DNA of 64,000 nt from Macrocystis pyrifera (GCA_031763025.1 JASSKH010000002.1:17706468-17770467), one strand, 5' to 3'. Positions 21,295 to 33,667 are shown, counted from the stretch's first letter. Numbers and translations are program-made. Notes: generated from the letters alone by a model not told the origin.

Positions 21295-21600
21295 TCCAGG
21301 GCTGTCCTCGGTAATTTTGCCGTTAAACCACACGGTTGGCGGTAAATGCCGCCATTCCGTGAACTACCGTGGTTTTTGCTGACCGCGGAAGCGTGCCGTG
21401 CAAATGCCGTGACTTCTGATTACTGTACCGCGACTGCCGTGGTTTTCGCTTACTGAGGAAGCGTGCCGTGCAAATGCCGTGATTTCTGATTGCTGCACCG
21501 CGACTGCCGTGGTTTTCGCTTACCGCGGAAGCATGCCGTGATCACGAGTAACCGTGCCATGATCTACCGTATCAGGACTTCATGCCGAGGATAGATCTGC
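21295..21600 (+). repeat. 70-bp minisatellite, array 1
   Basis: Units contain GCGTGCCGTGCAAATGCCGT, TGATTACTGTACCGCGACTG and GTGGTTTTCGCTTACTG. GTGCCGTG recurs at 21393, 21463 and 21533, a period of 70. The array ends with ACCGTGCCATGATCTACCGT and a GCCGAGGATAG tail that is also the end of array 2 at 23390-23830. Confidence 0.85.
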
Positions 21601-22046
21601 AGATTTCGGTCCGGCGGACCCTCACACGAGGGATGGAATCCCCCGCCTGCGCATATCTTCTGTATACGTATCTACCTTCGCTCTTTTCAAGCTTATTCTT
21701 CTAATGTAATACCTGGTATGATTTAACGATTTCAACACAACTGTATGACGTGTATACATCATACAATTCTTACAGCAGTGTCTTGTGTGCCCTGGTTCTC
21801 ACGTGTGAACTGCTATAAACCAACTTTCGATTGCCTTGTGTACTCCGGCCCTCGCGTGCGAACTGCTGTTTCATTGTACGAGATGGTACTGGCCGAAATC
21901 AATTTGAAATCGAGGCTGTAAGTATTGTCGTCGCGTCGACCCCGGTAGCATCCAGGGGAGTCACCGGCCAGTAGTCAATCGCGGGGTCTTAGGAGCGGCT
22001 ATTATACGCTTGTTGTACTGGGCTATTCATATTTTTTAATTTCTAA

Positions 22047-22875
22047 GACCTATGCCAATGGAAACGCGAAGTCCGAAAGTTTTTTTTCAAAAATATTGTC
22101 TTAAAAAAACAGCCGAAAATATCCTCGTACCGCCGCTGTGGGAAAAAAGGGAAAAAATGTTTGATTTTTTCTTTTTTTTTTCCAACGGCTGCAGGCGGCG
22201 CAATTTGTTTTCTCTCGTTGCAAATTGTCAACACGCTGATAAAAATCAGCTCGTGCGACGATAGATGCTCGATCTCGATAAAGACTCAGCCCAAGGCCAA
22301 CCCGCTTGGTATCGGGCAAGGCCAACGAGTATAGATGACGGCATCGAAGATAGAAAGTGAATACATGCTCTAGGGGGCGAGAGCTTGCAGGCGGCGTCCT
22401 GCGGTATCCTCCCAAACCTGAAAAAAAGCCTGTTTTTTGCCATTCGAGACAGATCGAGAATTTTTGTCTTTTTTTTTGTACACACCAGCGGCTATTTGTT
22501 TTTTTATCGTACGCCTGGCCAGCGCCCGCCGCACGTCACTGGCCATTGTGTGAAGACGGTGACCCAAGGGTGGGTCGGAGGCCCTAACGAGCGCCCTCCG
22601 TTCAGAATTAATGGCGCAATCGTTGGTTTTGTCGATCGATGTCTGTCGAGGACTCGGAATCTCGCCGCCTCGAACCAAAGATCGGCCTGAGTTTTTCTCA
22701 GGCCGATCTTGGCCCAACATCGGCCCCAGATTTGCTTTTTTCGGGCTTTTCCAAAAGTTGGGAACTTTTTTTTTTTCTGAACGTGCCCATAGGAAGCGTG
22801 TTCTAATTTTTTTTGGCGGGTATCTTTGGAATTCAAACTTTTTATTGATACTTCGGGTTGCCATTGGCATAGGTC
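22047..22875 (+). mobile_element. Non-autonomous TIR transposon, Harbinger-like
   Basis: The element runs from GACCTATGCCAATGG to CCATTGGCATAGGTC. These ends are perfect inverted repeats of 15 bp, extended imperfectly (AAACGCGAAGT against AACCCGAAGT). It is flanked by TAA at 22044-22046 and TAA at 22876-22878. A 3-bp TAA target duplication is the hallmark of PIF/Harbinger elements. The interior carries family F repeat sequence shared with 26.6-28.3 and 41.5-42.1 kb. A 186-codon frame inside it (22611-23171) runs past the right end and is not a transposase. Confidence 0.8.
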
Positions 22876-23389
22876 TAATACAAAAATATATTTCTAATAA
22901 GAATACCTGGTATTCTGGTATGATCCTCGGTTTTCTGTTTGCATTTCATTTGACTCTTTCATTTTGTTGCAACTTTGTGTATCAACATTATACTACTGAT
23001 TTGTATATATCTTTCGCACCTCGTGAATTGATGGAGTTAGCATATGTTGTGTTGGTATCATATACTTGGTATCTGGTAACGCAGTACCTGGTACATTTTT
23101 TTTGGTTGTTGTTTCCCTTTTCTGTTTTCGTGCATCGTTTCGATCCAAAACGCTTCAGTTTGTCTTACTGACCGAGTTGTTTTTTGGTGATAGAAACGAC
23201 GAAATTATACATGCAACTGTTCATAAACATTCTTCTTTCGGGAATGTTATGAGTGATCAACGTTGTTCATGCTGAACATTGTCGGACGGCAGGCATACAA
23301 TAATAATGATATAATTTACAGATATAAAGAGTGCGATCATCATAGTCTTTCCCTTATGAGTTTTTGCTTTGACGTTTTCCATAAAGCAC

Positions 23390-23830
23390 CGTGTGGCTGG
23401 TTACCGTACCTAGGCTACGGCGAGGTTACCGTGGCTGTTGATTACCGCGGCACGTAACGGTGCAAACACCGTGGTTGCTGATTACTGACAGTTGTACCAC
23501 GCAAGAAATGGTGGCCGATTACCGCAGGACGTGCCGTGCAAATGCCGTGTTTTTTTATTACTGCACCGAGAGTACCGCTGTTTTCGTTTTTACCGCGGAA
23601 GCGTGCCGTGCAAATGCCATGATTTCGGATTACTGTACCGCAACTGCTGTGGTTTTCGGTTACTGCGGAAGCGTGCCGTGCAAATGCCGTGATTTCTGAT
23701 TACTGTACCACCACTGCCGTGGTTTTCGCTTACTGCGGAAGCGCGCCGTGCAAGAACCGTAATCGCGAGTAACCGTGCCATGATCTACCGTATCAGCATT
23801 TTATGCCGAAGACAGCCCTGACTATATTAT
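23390..23830 (+). repeat. 70-bp minisatellite, array 2
   Basis: The unit is the same as at 21295-21600. GTGCCGTG-type cores recur at 23531, 23603, 23673 and 23743 (spacings 72, 70, 70). Degenerate units precede them from about 23390. The closing segment (ACCGTGCCATGATCTACCGT) is nearly identical to that of array 1. Confidence 0.85.
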
Positions 23831-24124
23831 AATAGCTAGGGCTCTACTTTTTGTTCTTTTTTTTCTTTCCTTTTTTTGTGTCAAAATGTCGACTGAGGTT
23901 TTCTTGAAACGGCCCTGAAATTCCCCTCTCCCAAGAAGTAAAAATGGAGCCCCCACCGGCCCCAACGGAAAAATCATTCCGCTCTACGCAGAGAGCTCCA
24001 CACAATTTTTCAGGTCGAAAATCGCAAAGCTGAGTTGGGAAAACGCGGGCAAGTACTGCCTCGTGATTACAGCTGGACCAGCTGCGAGTACACCAGTACC
24101 TGTGATAGTATATATGTATACGTA

Positions 24125-25635
24125 TGTCAAACTTTCGTACTTTTGCCAAGTTTTCTCTTCGCACGAGCACTTTTCGGCAAAAACGTAAGTACCCCCCCGA
24201 CACGGGAAACCCGGCCGGACACATTGGTCTAGGTCTCGGCGCGATCTGTGCACTCTGAAGCTCGTGGCGGGCGCTCAAAGTTTTTTTCCGGCGGGAGTAG
24301 ATAAGACGATTTCCCTGGTTTCAGTACGAAAGGCTTTAGTACGTACGTACCTCTGAAATGTCGCATCTTTTTGGTCTTTCATGTGCTGCTGCCGGAGTAT
24401 GTAACAGAGTACCATTTTTTTGCTTCTGAATACTACAGACAATTCAATACAGCAGCTGACAACACACAACAGACAACAGACAATTCAATACACCAGCAGA
24501 GCAGAGAGCCCCAGCTGCATACGCATACAACACTACAACCCTGCCGTTCAGCAGCAGCAGCAGCAGCAGCAGCAGTAGCACAGTGGGCAGCCACGGGCAC
24601 GAGTGGCAGGTCTACATGCGCGTAGGTCTGTGCTGTATTGCAGCAGCTGCTTTTTTCTCTGACACTGAGATCGATCATCCCGCAACAACACACCTCTCTC
24701 TCTATTACGCTGTGCGCGATCGTGCGATGGTACAACATGTTGGGGCTGTTGCACACAGGAGTGTGACTCTGGCAACAGACATACCAGCAGCGCAGAGGGC
24801 GTGCTGACTGCCAGCTAATTACAGCATCAACAATCGGCAACACTATGCACGTGTGGTAGAGCCGCGCTGTACGGTGGATGGTTAATCAGAGCCTGTCTGT
24901 GCTTGCTGTGTAAACATGTTATATGAGACATAATTTTTAGCCCATGACGGAAGGCAATTTTGCCTGAAGACATGCCTCGACTGACACCAAAATACTACTA
25001 TTAATACTGTGGGTAGGTTTTAGTATTGAACACTCGGTCCTACACCCTTGACACAGTTCACGTTTTGCCTTGATTGACATGTCTCTTGACATCTATCTTT
25101 GTTGTGTGACGGCACAAATTGATTTCTACTGCTTCTGGCGTGCTCTTCTTCTGTTTTTCGTTGTAGATAGACAGCACAGCAGAGCAGCGGCAACACTGTG
25201 AAGCAGTGGTGCGATGCTCGCAGCAGCGGAGAGGCCACAGCAGTCAGCGAGTATGTGCCTACGATTACCTGTTGCTCGTTGCTGTTGTCATGTTGGCTGC
25301 TACACACCAGGCACACAGGTACTTGCTCGGCTTGCTGCAGTCTGCAGGCATTTCTTTTTTTTTTTCAGGCACTCAAGTGGAATCGATTCCTGCCCCCAGT
25401 GTAAGCTCTCTCATAATACCACCAGGCATAAAACATGTCATGTACACTATTAATACGTCGTTCGCACAATTATCGTACGACGAAGCACTGACTGATGTTT
25501 CAACCTGTTTGTTTACCTCACCTTTGCTGCAGCTGTACACTACCGGGCTTTTCCTACAGCGAACAGAGTAATAGTAGTAGTAGTATAGCGGTGTGATTAG
25601 TACAGCTTAGTCAACCGAATGGGTACAGTATGGGC
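24125..25635 (-). repeat. Dispersed repeat family E, copy 1
   Basis: The reverse complement aligns with 31625-33060 and, for its last third, with 49040-49840. Landmarks are TTCGGTTGA at the start, GTACAGCTGCAGCA, a CTGCTGCTG tract, ATGCGCGTAGGTCT-type sequence, GTACGTACGTAC, TCCCGCCGGAAAAA, GGGCGCCCGCCAC-type sequence and GTCCGGCCGGG. The CAG/CTG tract at 24550-24580 has about eight to ten units. No conserved long frame is shared by the three copies. Confidence 0.75.
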
Positions 25636-26024
25636 AAGCCTGAGATTCGTATTGGGGCGCCATCTTGAAACAACCTTGTCATGAGCATACTATTAGGCTA
25701 TTCTACAGGATTTAGTGTAGAGTTCACTACTGAGCCGTTTTTCTTAACCCAATTTTCTTAGCGTTATCCAAAAAGTGAGCTTTATGTTCTTATTGGGCAC
25801 TTTCTTTGTATCGGGCCTATACTGTAGAAGTACCCGTCCTACCGGTACCCTCTTTTTATGTTTCAAACTGTAAGAAGTAATGATCCAACAACTTTTCGAC
25901 AAACAGCAGCAGTACAGCAGTTCTTCTGTCCTCAAAATATGTGCGTGTGTTATTCATCAGATTAATAACGATGGGCGGGATGCAGTTAGTTTTACACAGG
26001 TGCGCAGGTATTACATCCGAGTAT

Positions 26025-26170
26025 TACTATATTGTTTCGTTCTTGCGCCACTCCCCTATAATAGGCACTTCCCAGAGGGGAACCTTGTATTAAGTATTGT
26101 TATTGCCCTCGATAAAATGCATTCGAGCGCTGTTCTCGGTTTGCTTGTCTCTTTTTTTGTGAAGTCGCAG
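26025..26170 (-). repeat. Dispersed repeat family C, fragment
   Basis: 26040-26092 is the reverse complement of the left end of the family C copies at 30424 and 44112 (ACAAGGTTCCCCTC, GAGTGGCGCAAGA). The adjoining 26095-26170 (TTGCCCTCGATAAAATGCAT) recurs inverted at about 39270-39350. Confidence 0.65.
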
Positions 26171-26589
26171 GTGGAGTTGTTGAGAGTGACGGGAGAGGCC
26201 AGTCGGGACCAGCACAGACGGAACCCCAGAGTGCGGTGTCTGGCTCAGGCAGAGCGTCTACTTGTTGACTATCGGTACCACTTATTATAGTATTCGGCGG
26301 GGACATATATCCAGCAGCAGCACACGAAGACGGCACGAGCCCCTGCACCAGTACCACAGCAATGGGATCGATATCACTGAGATGTAATTGGGGCTGCAGG
26401 GCTGAACACAAGACTGTTGGCCAATGAAAAACGAAACATGAGCGGGGAGAGATCTCCAACAATCATTCAGAAAGCTGACGACGCTCTCTTGGCCAAAGCA
26501 AAACATGTCGGTTGTTTATTACAACAAGTGAACCACAGATTGGTGACAAGATCTTAGAGATCTCTGTACCGCGAAATAGTTGTTGGCGA

Positions 26590-28262
26590 AATGAGAACTG
26601 ATCTGAGGTGGATGCATGCTTTGGGGGGCAAGAGCTTGCCGCCGGCGTCCTACGGAATCCTCCCAAACCTGAAAAAAGCCCATATTTTGTTGTGTGTTGT
26701 TACACATTCGACAGATTGACGTCTTTTCAACTGCCCGGCTATTATTTTTGCGAGTACCGAAACATACGACGAGAGGATCGCAAAATACAAATTAAAAATA
26801 AAGGCGAAAAGTAGAAAGTAATCAACTAACTGCTCTGTGCTGTTGTTGTAAAATACCTACGATAATAGTATTCAATCTTGGGTCATTCTTTTTGCGAGTC
26901 CCGAAACATACATACGACGAGGATCGCAAAATACAAATAAAGGCGAAAAGTATAAAGTAATCAACAAACTACTAAAACTGTTGTTGTAAAAGACCGACGA
27001 TAGTTCGTATGCAATTGTTTAGTAGTAGTATGCAATCTTTCAATAGTACTCTTCAGGAGTATTATTAGCGCAGAACGAAAATTGAATAGGGTGTTTTCGT
27101 CGGTACACTTATCCAAAAATGATGTCTCTCCGGCATGCGCTTTATCAATTTCTAAATATAGATCCTCTCGGAAAACGATCAGATGGGTCTCGATGTATGA
27201 GTGCAATAATTTGCAAGTACGTACGTGGTATGCTGCTGTACCAATCTCTCGTATACGATGGATGAGCGCTGTGCGCTGGCAGGTTATTCATCGTATTATA
27301 CCTGGTATGCGAGTACGGAACATACGATGACGATCGCAAACAAATAAACGCAAAAAGTAGAAAGTAATCCACTGCTGCCGGCGGCGTCCTACGGTATCCC
27401 CCCAAACCTGAAGAAAAGCCCATTTTTTGCCTTTCGCTGCTGTAAAGACTTGCGATCGTACGCAATTTTTTTGCCATTCGAGACGCAGTAGTACTCGTAC
27501 TGCGTAGATAATTTTGCTCTGGCACAAAAAGTAACCCACTCCTCTGTTGTACTGTAAATACCTCCTATAGTATGCGAATGTAAACGCGAAGTACACCAAA
27601 AAAGTATTCTATTATTTCAGCTCGTGCCCCGATACACGATAGACGCTCGATCTCGACAGAGACTCAGCCCACGGACAACCCGCGCGGTGGCGTGCAAGAT
27701 CAACCAGTATAGATGACGGGCTCGAAGAAATGAGGTGGATGCATGCTCTAGGGAGCAATAGCTTGCCGGCGGCGTCCAACGGTATCCTCCCAAAACTGAG
27801 AAAAAAGCCCATTTTTTGCCATTCGAGACGTTTGTTTGTTGTACTGATGTACTGATAGACACAAAGCATTTTTTTGCCATTCTGTTATGATACTGCTTTG
27901 ATACAGCACTCTGCAGTACAGCAGTACTCGTCCATAATTTTGCTCTGACACAAAAAGTAACCCACTCCTGTTGTACTCTAAAAAACCTGCTGTAGTATGC
28001 GAATGGAAACGCGAAGTTCGCCAAAAAAGTATTATTTCAGCTGGTGCGACGATACACGATTGACGCTCGACCTCGACAGACACTCAGCCCATGGGCAACC
28101 CGCGCGGTGGCGGGCAAGATCAACTAGTATAGATGACGGGCTCGAAGAAATGAGGTGGATGCATGCTCTAGGGGGCAATAGCTTGCCGGCGGCGTCCTAC
28201 GGTATCCTCCCAAACCTGAAAAAAAAGCCCATTTTTTGCCATTCGAGACGGATGCAGCAGTA
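26590..28262 (+). repeat. Dispersed repeat family F, four partial copies
   Basis: The core GCGTCCTACGGTATCCTCCC, then AAACCTGAAAAAA, GCCCATTTTTTGCCATTCGA recurs near 26640, 27390, 27770 and 28190. The last two belong to a tandem duplication of 425 bp: TATGCGAATG with AAACGCGAAGT lies at 27571 and 27996. That left end resembles the TIR of the 22047-22875 element. A second duplication (TCGCAAAATACAAAT, GGCGAAAAGTA) lies at about 26748-27010, with a remnant at 27308-27370. Confidence 0.7.
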
Positions 28263-28340
28263 GTAGTACTCATTGCTAATGTTTTTCATCTATTTCGTGC
28301 ACACCAGCGGCCAATGCGCTGCACTGAGCGTGGGACCCAA

Positions 28341-28560
28341 GCGTCTGAGCCAACTCTTACTCTTGTATTCATCGCCACTCTTGCACAACAAGACAGCACT
28401 ACAACAGTAGCATGCACCTGGTCTGGTGTATAGACGTCTCCCCAACTTGGTATGGGCGTCTGAGCCAACTCTTGTATTCATCCCCACCCTTGCACAACAA
28501 GACGGCACTACAGCAGTAGCAGGCACCTGGTCTGGTGTATAGCCGTCTCCCCAACTCGGT
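28341..28560 (+). repeat. Tandem duplication, about 115-bp period
   Basis: GCGTCTGAGCCAACTCTT occurs at 28341 and 28456. Both are followed by CACAACAAGAC, CAGTAGCA and ACCTGGTCTGGTGTATAG with only a few differences. Confidence 0.85.
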
Positions 28561-28800
28561 ACGGGACATGGGATATGTTGGTATGGTATGTGGGAATATG
28601 GTATATGGGAATATGGGATATTGGTGGTATTATATGGGGATATATATGGGAAAACCACCGTATGTGGTATGGGATGTGTTGACGGTATGGTACGCGAAAA
28701 ACACAATATATGGTATGGTACGTTTGTGGTATGGTACCATGGTACGATGTCGTGGATGTATTATATGGCTAAATTTGCCTTGTGGTATGGTATGTTTCAG
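28561..28800. repeat. GGTAT/GGAATAT-rich low-complexity tract
   Basis: Irregular repetition of TGGTATGG, GGGAATATGG and GGGATAT. No coding frame in it is believable. Confidence 0.7.
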
Positions 28801-30423
28801 TATATAAGGTCCGTAAGGGTCGAAAACGTCGTACGAATATCAATTGTAACGAGCTTATATATCGGCCATTGGAAAGTGTTCGAAAATATAAGCTTGCGGA
28901 CAGACAGACAGACAAGATTGCAATTACCGCAGCTGAGACTCAGTTTTACAAACTGAGAATAGTTTCGAGTGTCTGCGCATAATATTTTTGTTCATCAAGG
29001 ATTTTCGTCCGTAAGATGATCATAATCGAAAACCTAAACCCTCCGGCATGCGGATAATGGAGACAAAAAAAAAGGTAAATATTGCATTATTATGTTCGAA
29101 AAAAAAAACACTAGCAGCAGCGCGGCAGCACTTTCAGGACCAAACGAGCAGAACAAAAGTCGTGCAAGCAGCAGTTGTACCTGCCAGGGATACAATTAGC
29201 TGTTGCGCTGGCACAACATTTTGGTCCAAACAGTCGTTTTTTGCAACAGTCGCGGAGGACCTGGTTATGCGCAGCGCAACACGCGATTTCGGTTGCGCAA
29301 CTTTTTCGGCCGCAGGCCTTAACAATTGTTGCGGCCTTCTTTATTCGCCGCAGGCCATTATTTTTCAAACACTGTTTCTCAAATTCGTCTTTGGCGAAAA
29401 CAAATTGAGCCCCCTTTTTGAATTCGCAGCGAGGCGTTCTTTTTTTTAGACCCTTTTTCCATTCGCATATAGTTAGCATAAAAGACAGTTAGGTCCTGAT
29501 CCCGATACACGCCTTTTCGAGGTTCAGGAGGCGTTTAAACGCAGTGTGTTACTTGGTTTTCGGGCATATATTTGCGCATATATCGCAATTTTTGGGCCTC
29601 AGGCAGCCCTCCCGGGGGGGTCTCCGGGGCCCCCTGCGAGGGACTTACGCGCCCGCGGCGCACAATAGACACCGTACCACTAATTATATCCCTGGTACCT
29701 ACCTGCAGCAACAGCACCAAGCACCAACAGAACAGGCAGAAGTGCGGTCTATCTTGCGCTCCTCGACACTCGCTGTACAAGCAACGCCGCGACCACGAGA
29801 ACATCGCCCTCCTTCAGCAGCGCGTGCAACAGCGCTTGCTTGAGGCGGCTCTCTTGCTTGCAGCAGCGCTTGCTTGTGGAGCAGCTCTTCTTGCAGCAGC
29901 GCTCGTTTGCAGTAGCGCTTGCTTACCGCGGCGCTTGCCTGCCGCAGCGCTTGCAGCAACAGCACTGCAGCAAGCAGCACACTTACCTGCAGCAGCAGCA
30001 GCACACTACATGCAGTAGCAGTAATCCGTGACATGCAGCAGCACCTATCTATCTGCTGCAGCAGCAGGCGGCAGGGGCGTGCAGCATGCAGCAGCAGCGG
30101 CAGCGATTCTTGTCGTAAAACCCAGCCGATAGCAGACATGTTCCGGGCCACTCTCGGGGCAAGATTGGCCAATCCAAAGCGTCCGGAGAGTTTTCGGCGG
30201 AACATAATGCAACGGTCGAATCTCATACCACACAAATATGGCTCTATTAATACAAATAGTAGAATGCGCTATCCAAAAATGCGTAACTTCGTCATTTCTG
30301 TGCAAAGTTGGCTATTTTAAGTAGAATTTTTTATTAGTCGTCGGTAACGGGGGAATAGATGAGCAATATTTTTTATCTTGCCCTCGCCAACACTACTAAT
30401 AATCAATATAACACTATCAATAA
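28801..30423. other. Unassigned, with a CAG/GCTTGC-rich section
   Basis: 29048-29470 has frames of 133 (plus) and 122 (minus) codons over the same bases, neither recognisable. It ends near CCATTCGCATATAG, an inverted match to the family F left end. 29820-30110 is dense in GCAGCAGCGCTTGC and CAGCAGCAG motifs, giving Ala/Leu-rich frames on both strands that I take as shadows. Confidence 0.45.
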
Positions 30424-31520
30424 TTAATACAAGGTTCCCCTCCGGGAGGTGCCTAGGGGAGTGGCGCAAGAACGAAGCAATACTCGTATAAAATACCTAC
30501 CTGCACACCTGTTTGTTACTAACTGCATCCACCCATCATTAATAATGTGAAGAATACACACACATGAAAAAAAAACATATTATACTGCTGTTTGTGGAAA
30601 TAATGTGGGAATATTATACTACAAAAATAGGAAATCAAAAGAGGGTACCGGTTAGTGGATATTGATCCTGAACACATGCACGCGGCGATCAATTCAATAC
30701 TTTTGCGGCCTATACTAAATCAAGCACAAAAAAGTTGTGTGAGGTCGAGGTTGTGACATTCATACTTTGTGACCGGGTGAGTAAAAATCCAGCACATACA
30801 AAATATATTCCCGCAAAATAAAAGTTGCTTTGCTCAAAATGAAGGTTTCACAGATAGATATCGAGAACAATTCGTAGCCTGAGTACTGAGAGTATTGGAG
30901 TACTGGCGGCCATAATGTTGCGAGTACTGAGAAGGTCCAAATACGGAGAATACTGAGAGTATGAGCAGAACGGAATGCGGAGAGCACACAGGCAAATATG
31001 TACCCGCAACATCGAAACACGAAATACTTGAAGTACAGGCAATATCCCCAGCGCGGAACCTCGAGGTACTGAAAGTACTCGCAGTACGTCTTCCTCGCAT
31101 TACATATTCCCGAAACACTCCATACTCCGAGTACCCTGGGCATATTGAGAGTATTTCGGTACTGCGAGGACTCGCAGTAAGAATTCTACCAACGGACGGA
31201 ATATTGTTATTGTAGTACTTGCAGTACCCGCAGTACAGAACCCCGAGATACTCGAAGCACAACAGGGAGTATCCACAGCAAAAGCAGTAAGTAGCGAATC
31301 CCGAATTAGTGCGAGCCAGAAAGTATCCAGAGGTACAGGAAAACCTCGAAATACTGCGAGTACTCGCAATATCTGCAGTATAAACCCGAAATACTGCGAG
31401 TGCACGACGTACCTACAGTATTTTCTCGAACCTACTTTGCTTTACTCCTCAAGTATTGGGAGCAACTGTGAAAGGTTGAGGTATGAACGCACGCCACACG
31501 TGAGCGCGCCAAAATTCCGT
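30424..31520 (+). repeat. Dispersed repeat family C, copy 1
   Basis: It starts ATACAAGGTTCCCCTCCGGG and ends near GAACGCACGCCACACGTGAG. The order of landmarks matches 44112-45385: GAGTGGCGCAAGA, CCTGCACACCTGTTT, GTGAGGTCGAGGTTG, ACAGATAGAT-type sequence, many AGTACT/GCAGTAC motifs, TTTTCTCGAAC, then AAGTATTGGGAG and GTTGAGGTATGAACGCAC. The interior is studded with self-complementary AGTACT. Confidence 0.8.
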
Positions 31521-31624
31521 GGCCTTGCGTAAAAACACAAAACTTGTACATCATATGTATAAATAGTCATATAACGGCATTACAATACAAGAATACACGC
31601 AGCAACAGAAGGAGGGACGTGTTT

Positions 31625-33060
31625 TGCTACCCTTTCGGTTGATTGTAATAGTCACACTGCTATTACTGCTTTCTGTAGGAGAAGCCCAGTAGCGTACAGC
31701 TGCAGCAGTAGGGCAAACAGCGAACAGTGCTCCGTAGACACGATTGTGTGAACGACGTACATGTCACATATATGCTTGCACGGGAGGGAGGGAGGGATCG
31801 GTTCCACTTCTCGGGCGCCAAGGAAGAAAAAAGAAAAAAATGTCTGAAGACTGCAGCAAGCCGAGCAAAAGTAGCAGGGTGCCTGGTGCATAGCAGCCAA
31901 CACGGCAATAGCAACGGGCAACAGGTACTCGTAGGCACATACTTGCTGACAGCTGACCTCTCGGCTGCCGCGAGCATCACACTACTACTTCACTGTTGCT
32001 GCTGCTTTCCTGTCGTCTATGTATAGCAAGCAGAAGACGAGAGCTCAGCAGCAGCACTACTAATAGAAATCAATTTGTGCCGTCATACACCAAAGATGTC
32101 AGGAGACACGTATGTCGAGAAAGGCAAAACGTGCGCTGTCAAGGATGTAGGGCCGAGTGTTACACACTAAAACCTAGTAGTTTGGTGTCAGTCGAGGCAC
32201 GTCAAGGCAAATTAATGCCTGTCGAGAGGTGAAAATTCTGTCTCCTCACATCTTTGTCACACACAGCAAGCAACAGCAGAGCAATGGCGTCATTTGATTG
32301 CTCGGATAGGCTCCGATATAGAACAGCTATCTACCGTAGAGCTCGGGTTTACCACCGTGCATGGTGCTACCTGCTGTTGATGCTTTAGTTAGATGGGGGT
32401 TCGCACGCTTTCTGCACTGCTGGCTTAGATGTATGTTGCCGCAGTCGCACTGCTGTGTGCAACAGCATGCAAGATCATGTACGATCATAAAACCGGGCAC
32501 AACGTCAGAGAGAGATGTGGCGTGTTGTTGCGGGGTGATCGATTTCAGGCTCAGATAAAACCAACAAGCCACAGCAGTACAGCAGAGACCAACGCGCATG
32601 TAGATTTGCCACACACGCACGAGGCTGCTCGCTGCTCGCTACTGCTGCTGCTGTTGGACGGCAGGGTTGTAAAGTTTGTAGGTAGCAGAAGGTAAGCACA
32701 TTATTTGCTCTGCTGCTGTATCGTCTGTTTATGCTGTGCTGTGTTCAGACACAAGAAAAATGACACCAGTACGTTATTAATAGTACGACACTCATGAAAG
32801 GGCAAAAAGATTACGACATTTCACCGGTACGTACGTACAAAGTAAGGCCTCGCGTGCTGAAACTAGGGAAATCGTCTTATCCACTCCCGCCCGAAAAAAA
32901 ACTTCGAGCGCCCGCCACGCGCTCCGGAGTGCACGGATCGCGTCCGGACCTCGACCAATGTGTCCGGCCGGGCTTCCCGTGTCGCCTACTTGGCGTTTTG
33001 CCCAAAAGCGCTCGTACGAAGAGAGATGTTCGAAAAAGAACGAAAATTTCACAATTATAA
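31625..33060 (+). repeat. Dispersed repeat family E, copy 2
   Basis: It is inverted relative to copy 1 at 24125-25635 and collinear over its full length. It includes GTACAGCTGCAGCAGTAGGG, GACTGCAGCAAGCCGAGCA, GGTACGTACGTACAAAG, CTTATCCACTCCCGCCCG and AATGTGTCCGGCCGGGCTTC. Confidence 0.8.
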
Positions 33061-33398
33061 CTATTAGTTCTCAATTTGTAGAACTGAGTCTCTGTTTTGG
33101 TGATTCAAAATCTATATGTCTGTCCGCATGGCTTATCAATACAGATAGACAAGCTAGGTTCATCAAGTCATCATCCAATCAGCGTACGAATTTTGTAACA
33201 ATTTGGTCGGTTTTAGTGTGTGATTGGCCCACGTTACGAATTTTCAGGCCCCAACATTGCGAAATTGCCTCTACCGTCTGATTATACAGTGCCCCTCGCA
33301 CTTCCACTTTACAACGTTTATGGAAACCCCGACCTGTGAAATTGAAAATTTGATTCAGCGATCAGCGACCTACTGCTGTAGTCTTTCGTCGTACAGCC

Positions 33399-33659
33399 AT
33401 GTGGCTTCTTGCCATCATCGCTGCTTGTACTGCGTTCGCTGGTGCTCTCCTTTACCGAAGCCAGCAGCCGGCTTTCTTAGGACTGTTCAACGTTATGGCT
33501 ACGCGTGACTGCGGCATGTACCTGAACGACAACCTCTATGAGCACTACATGTCTGGCATCGACCATCTGGGCGTCCTGGTACACCCGACCACCTTGGGAG
33601 GGCAACAGCAGGGCATCCAAAATGTGTACAGCGCCCTTCACTACTACTATACTTGCTAA
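33399..33659 (+). CDS. Small ORF with N-terminal membrane segment, unrecognised
   Basis: It encodes 86 residues from ATG in good context (CAGCCATGTGG). Residues 1-20 (MWLLAIIAACTAFAGALLY) form a hydrophobic segment, a signal peptide or membrane anchor. The rest includes FNVMATRDCGMYLND and HLGVLVHPTTLGGQQQG. I do not recognise the family. It ends just before an OTU-like fragment in another frame, so it may be the first exon of a larger gene or an independent short ORF. Confidence 0.4.
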   Translation: MWLLAIIAACTAFAGALLYRSQQPAFLGLFNVMATRDCGMYLNDNLYEHYMSGIDHLGVLVHPTTLGGQQQGIQNVYSALHYYYTC

Positions 33660-33667
33660 TAGCGCAG

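Noticed and set aside
22611..23171. 186-residue frame with hydrophobic C-terminus
   Set aside because: It crosses the right end of the TIR element at 22875 and has no domain signature.
21380..23760. CRISPR-like arrays suggested by regular 70-bp spacing
   Set aside because: Units are head-to-tail copies over their whole length, with no constant repeat and variable spacer, and the setting is eukaryotic.
29048..29479. Overlapping frames of 133 and 122 residues on opposite strands
   Set aside because: Neither shows a domain, and overlap of long frames on both strands points to composition rather than coding.
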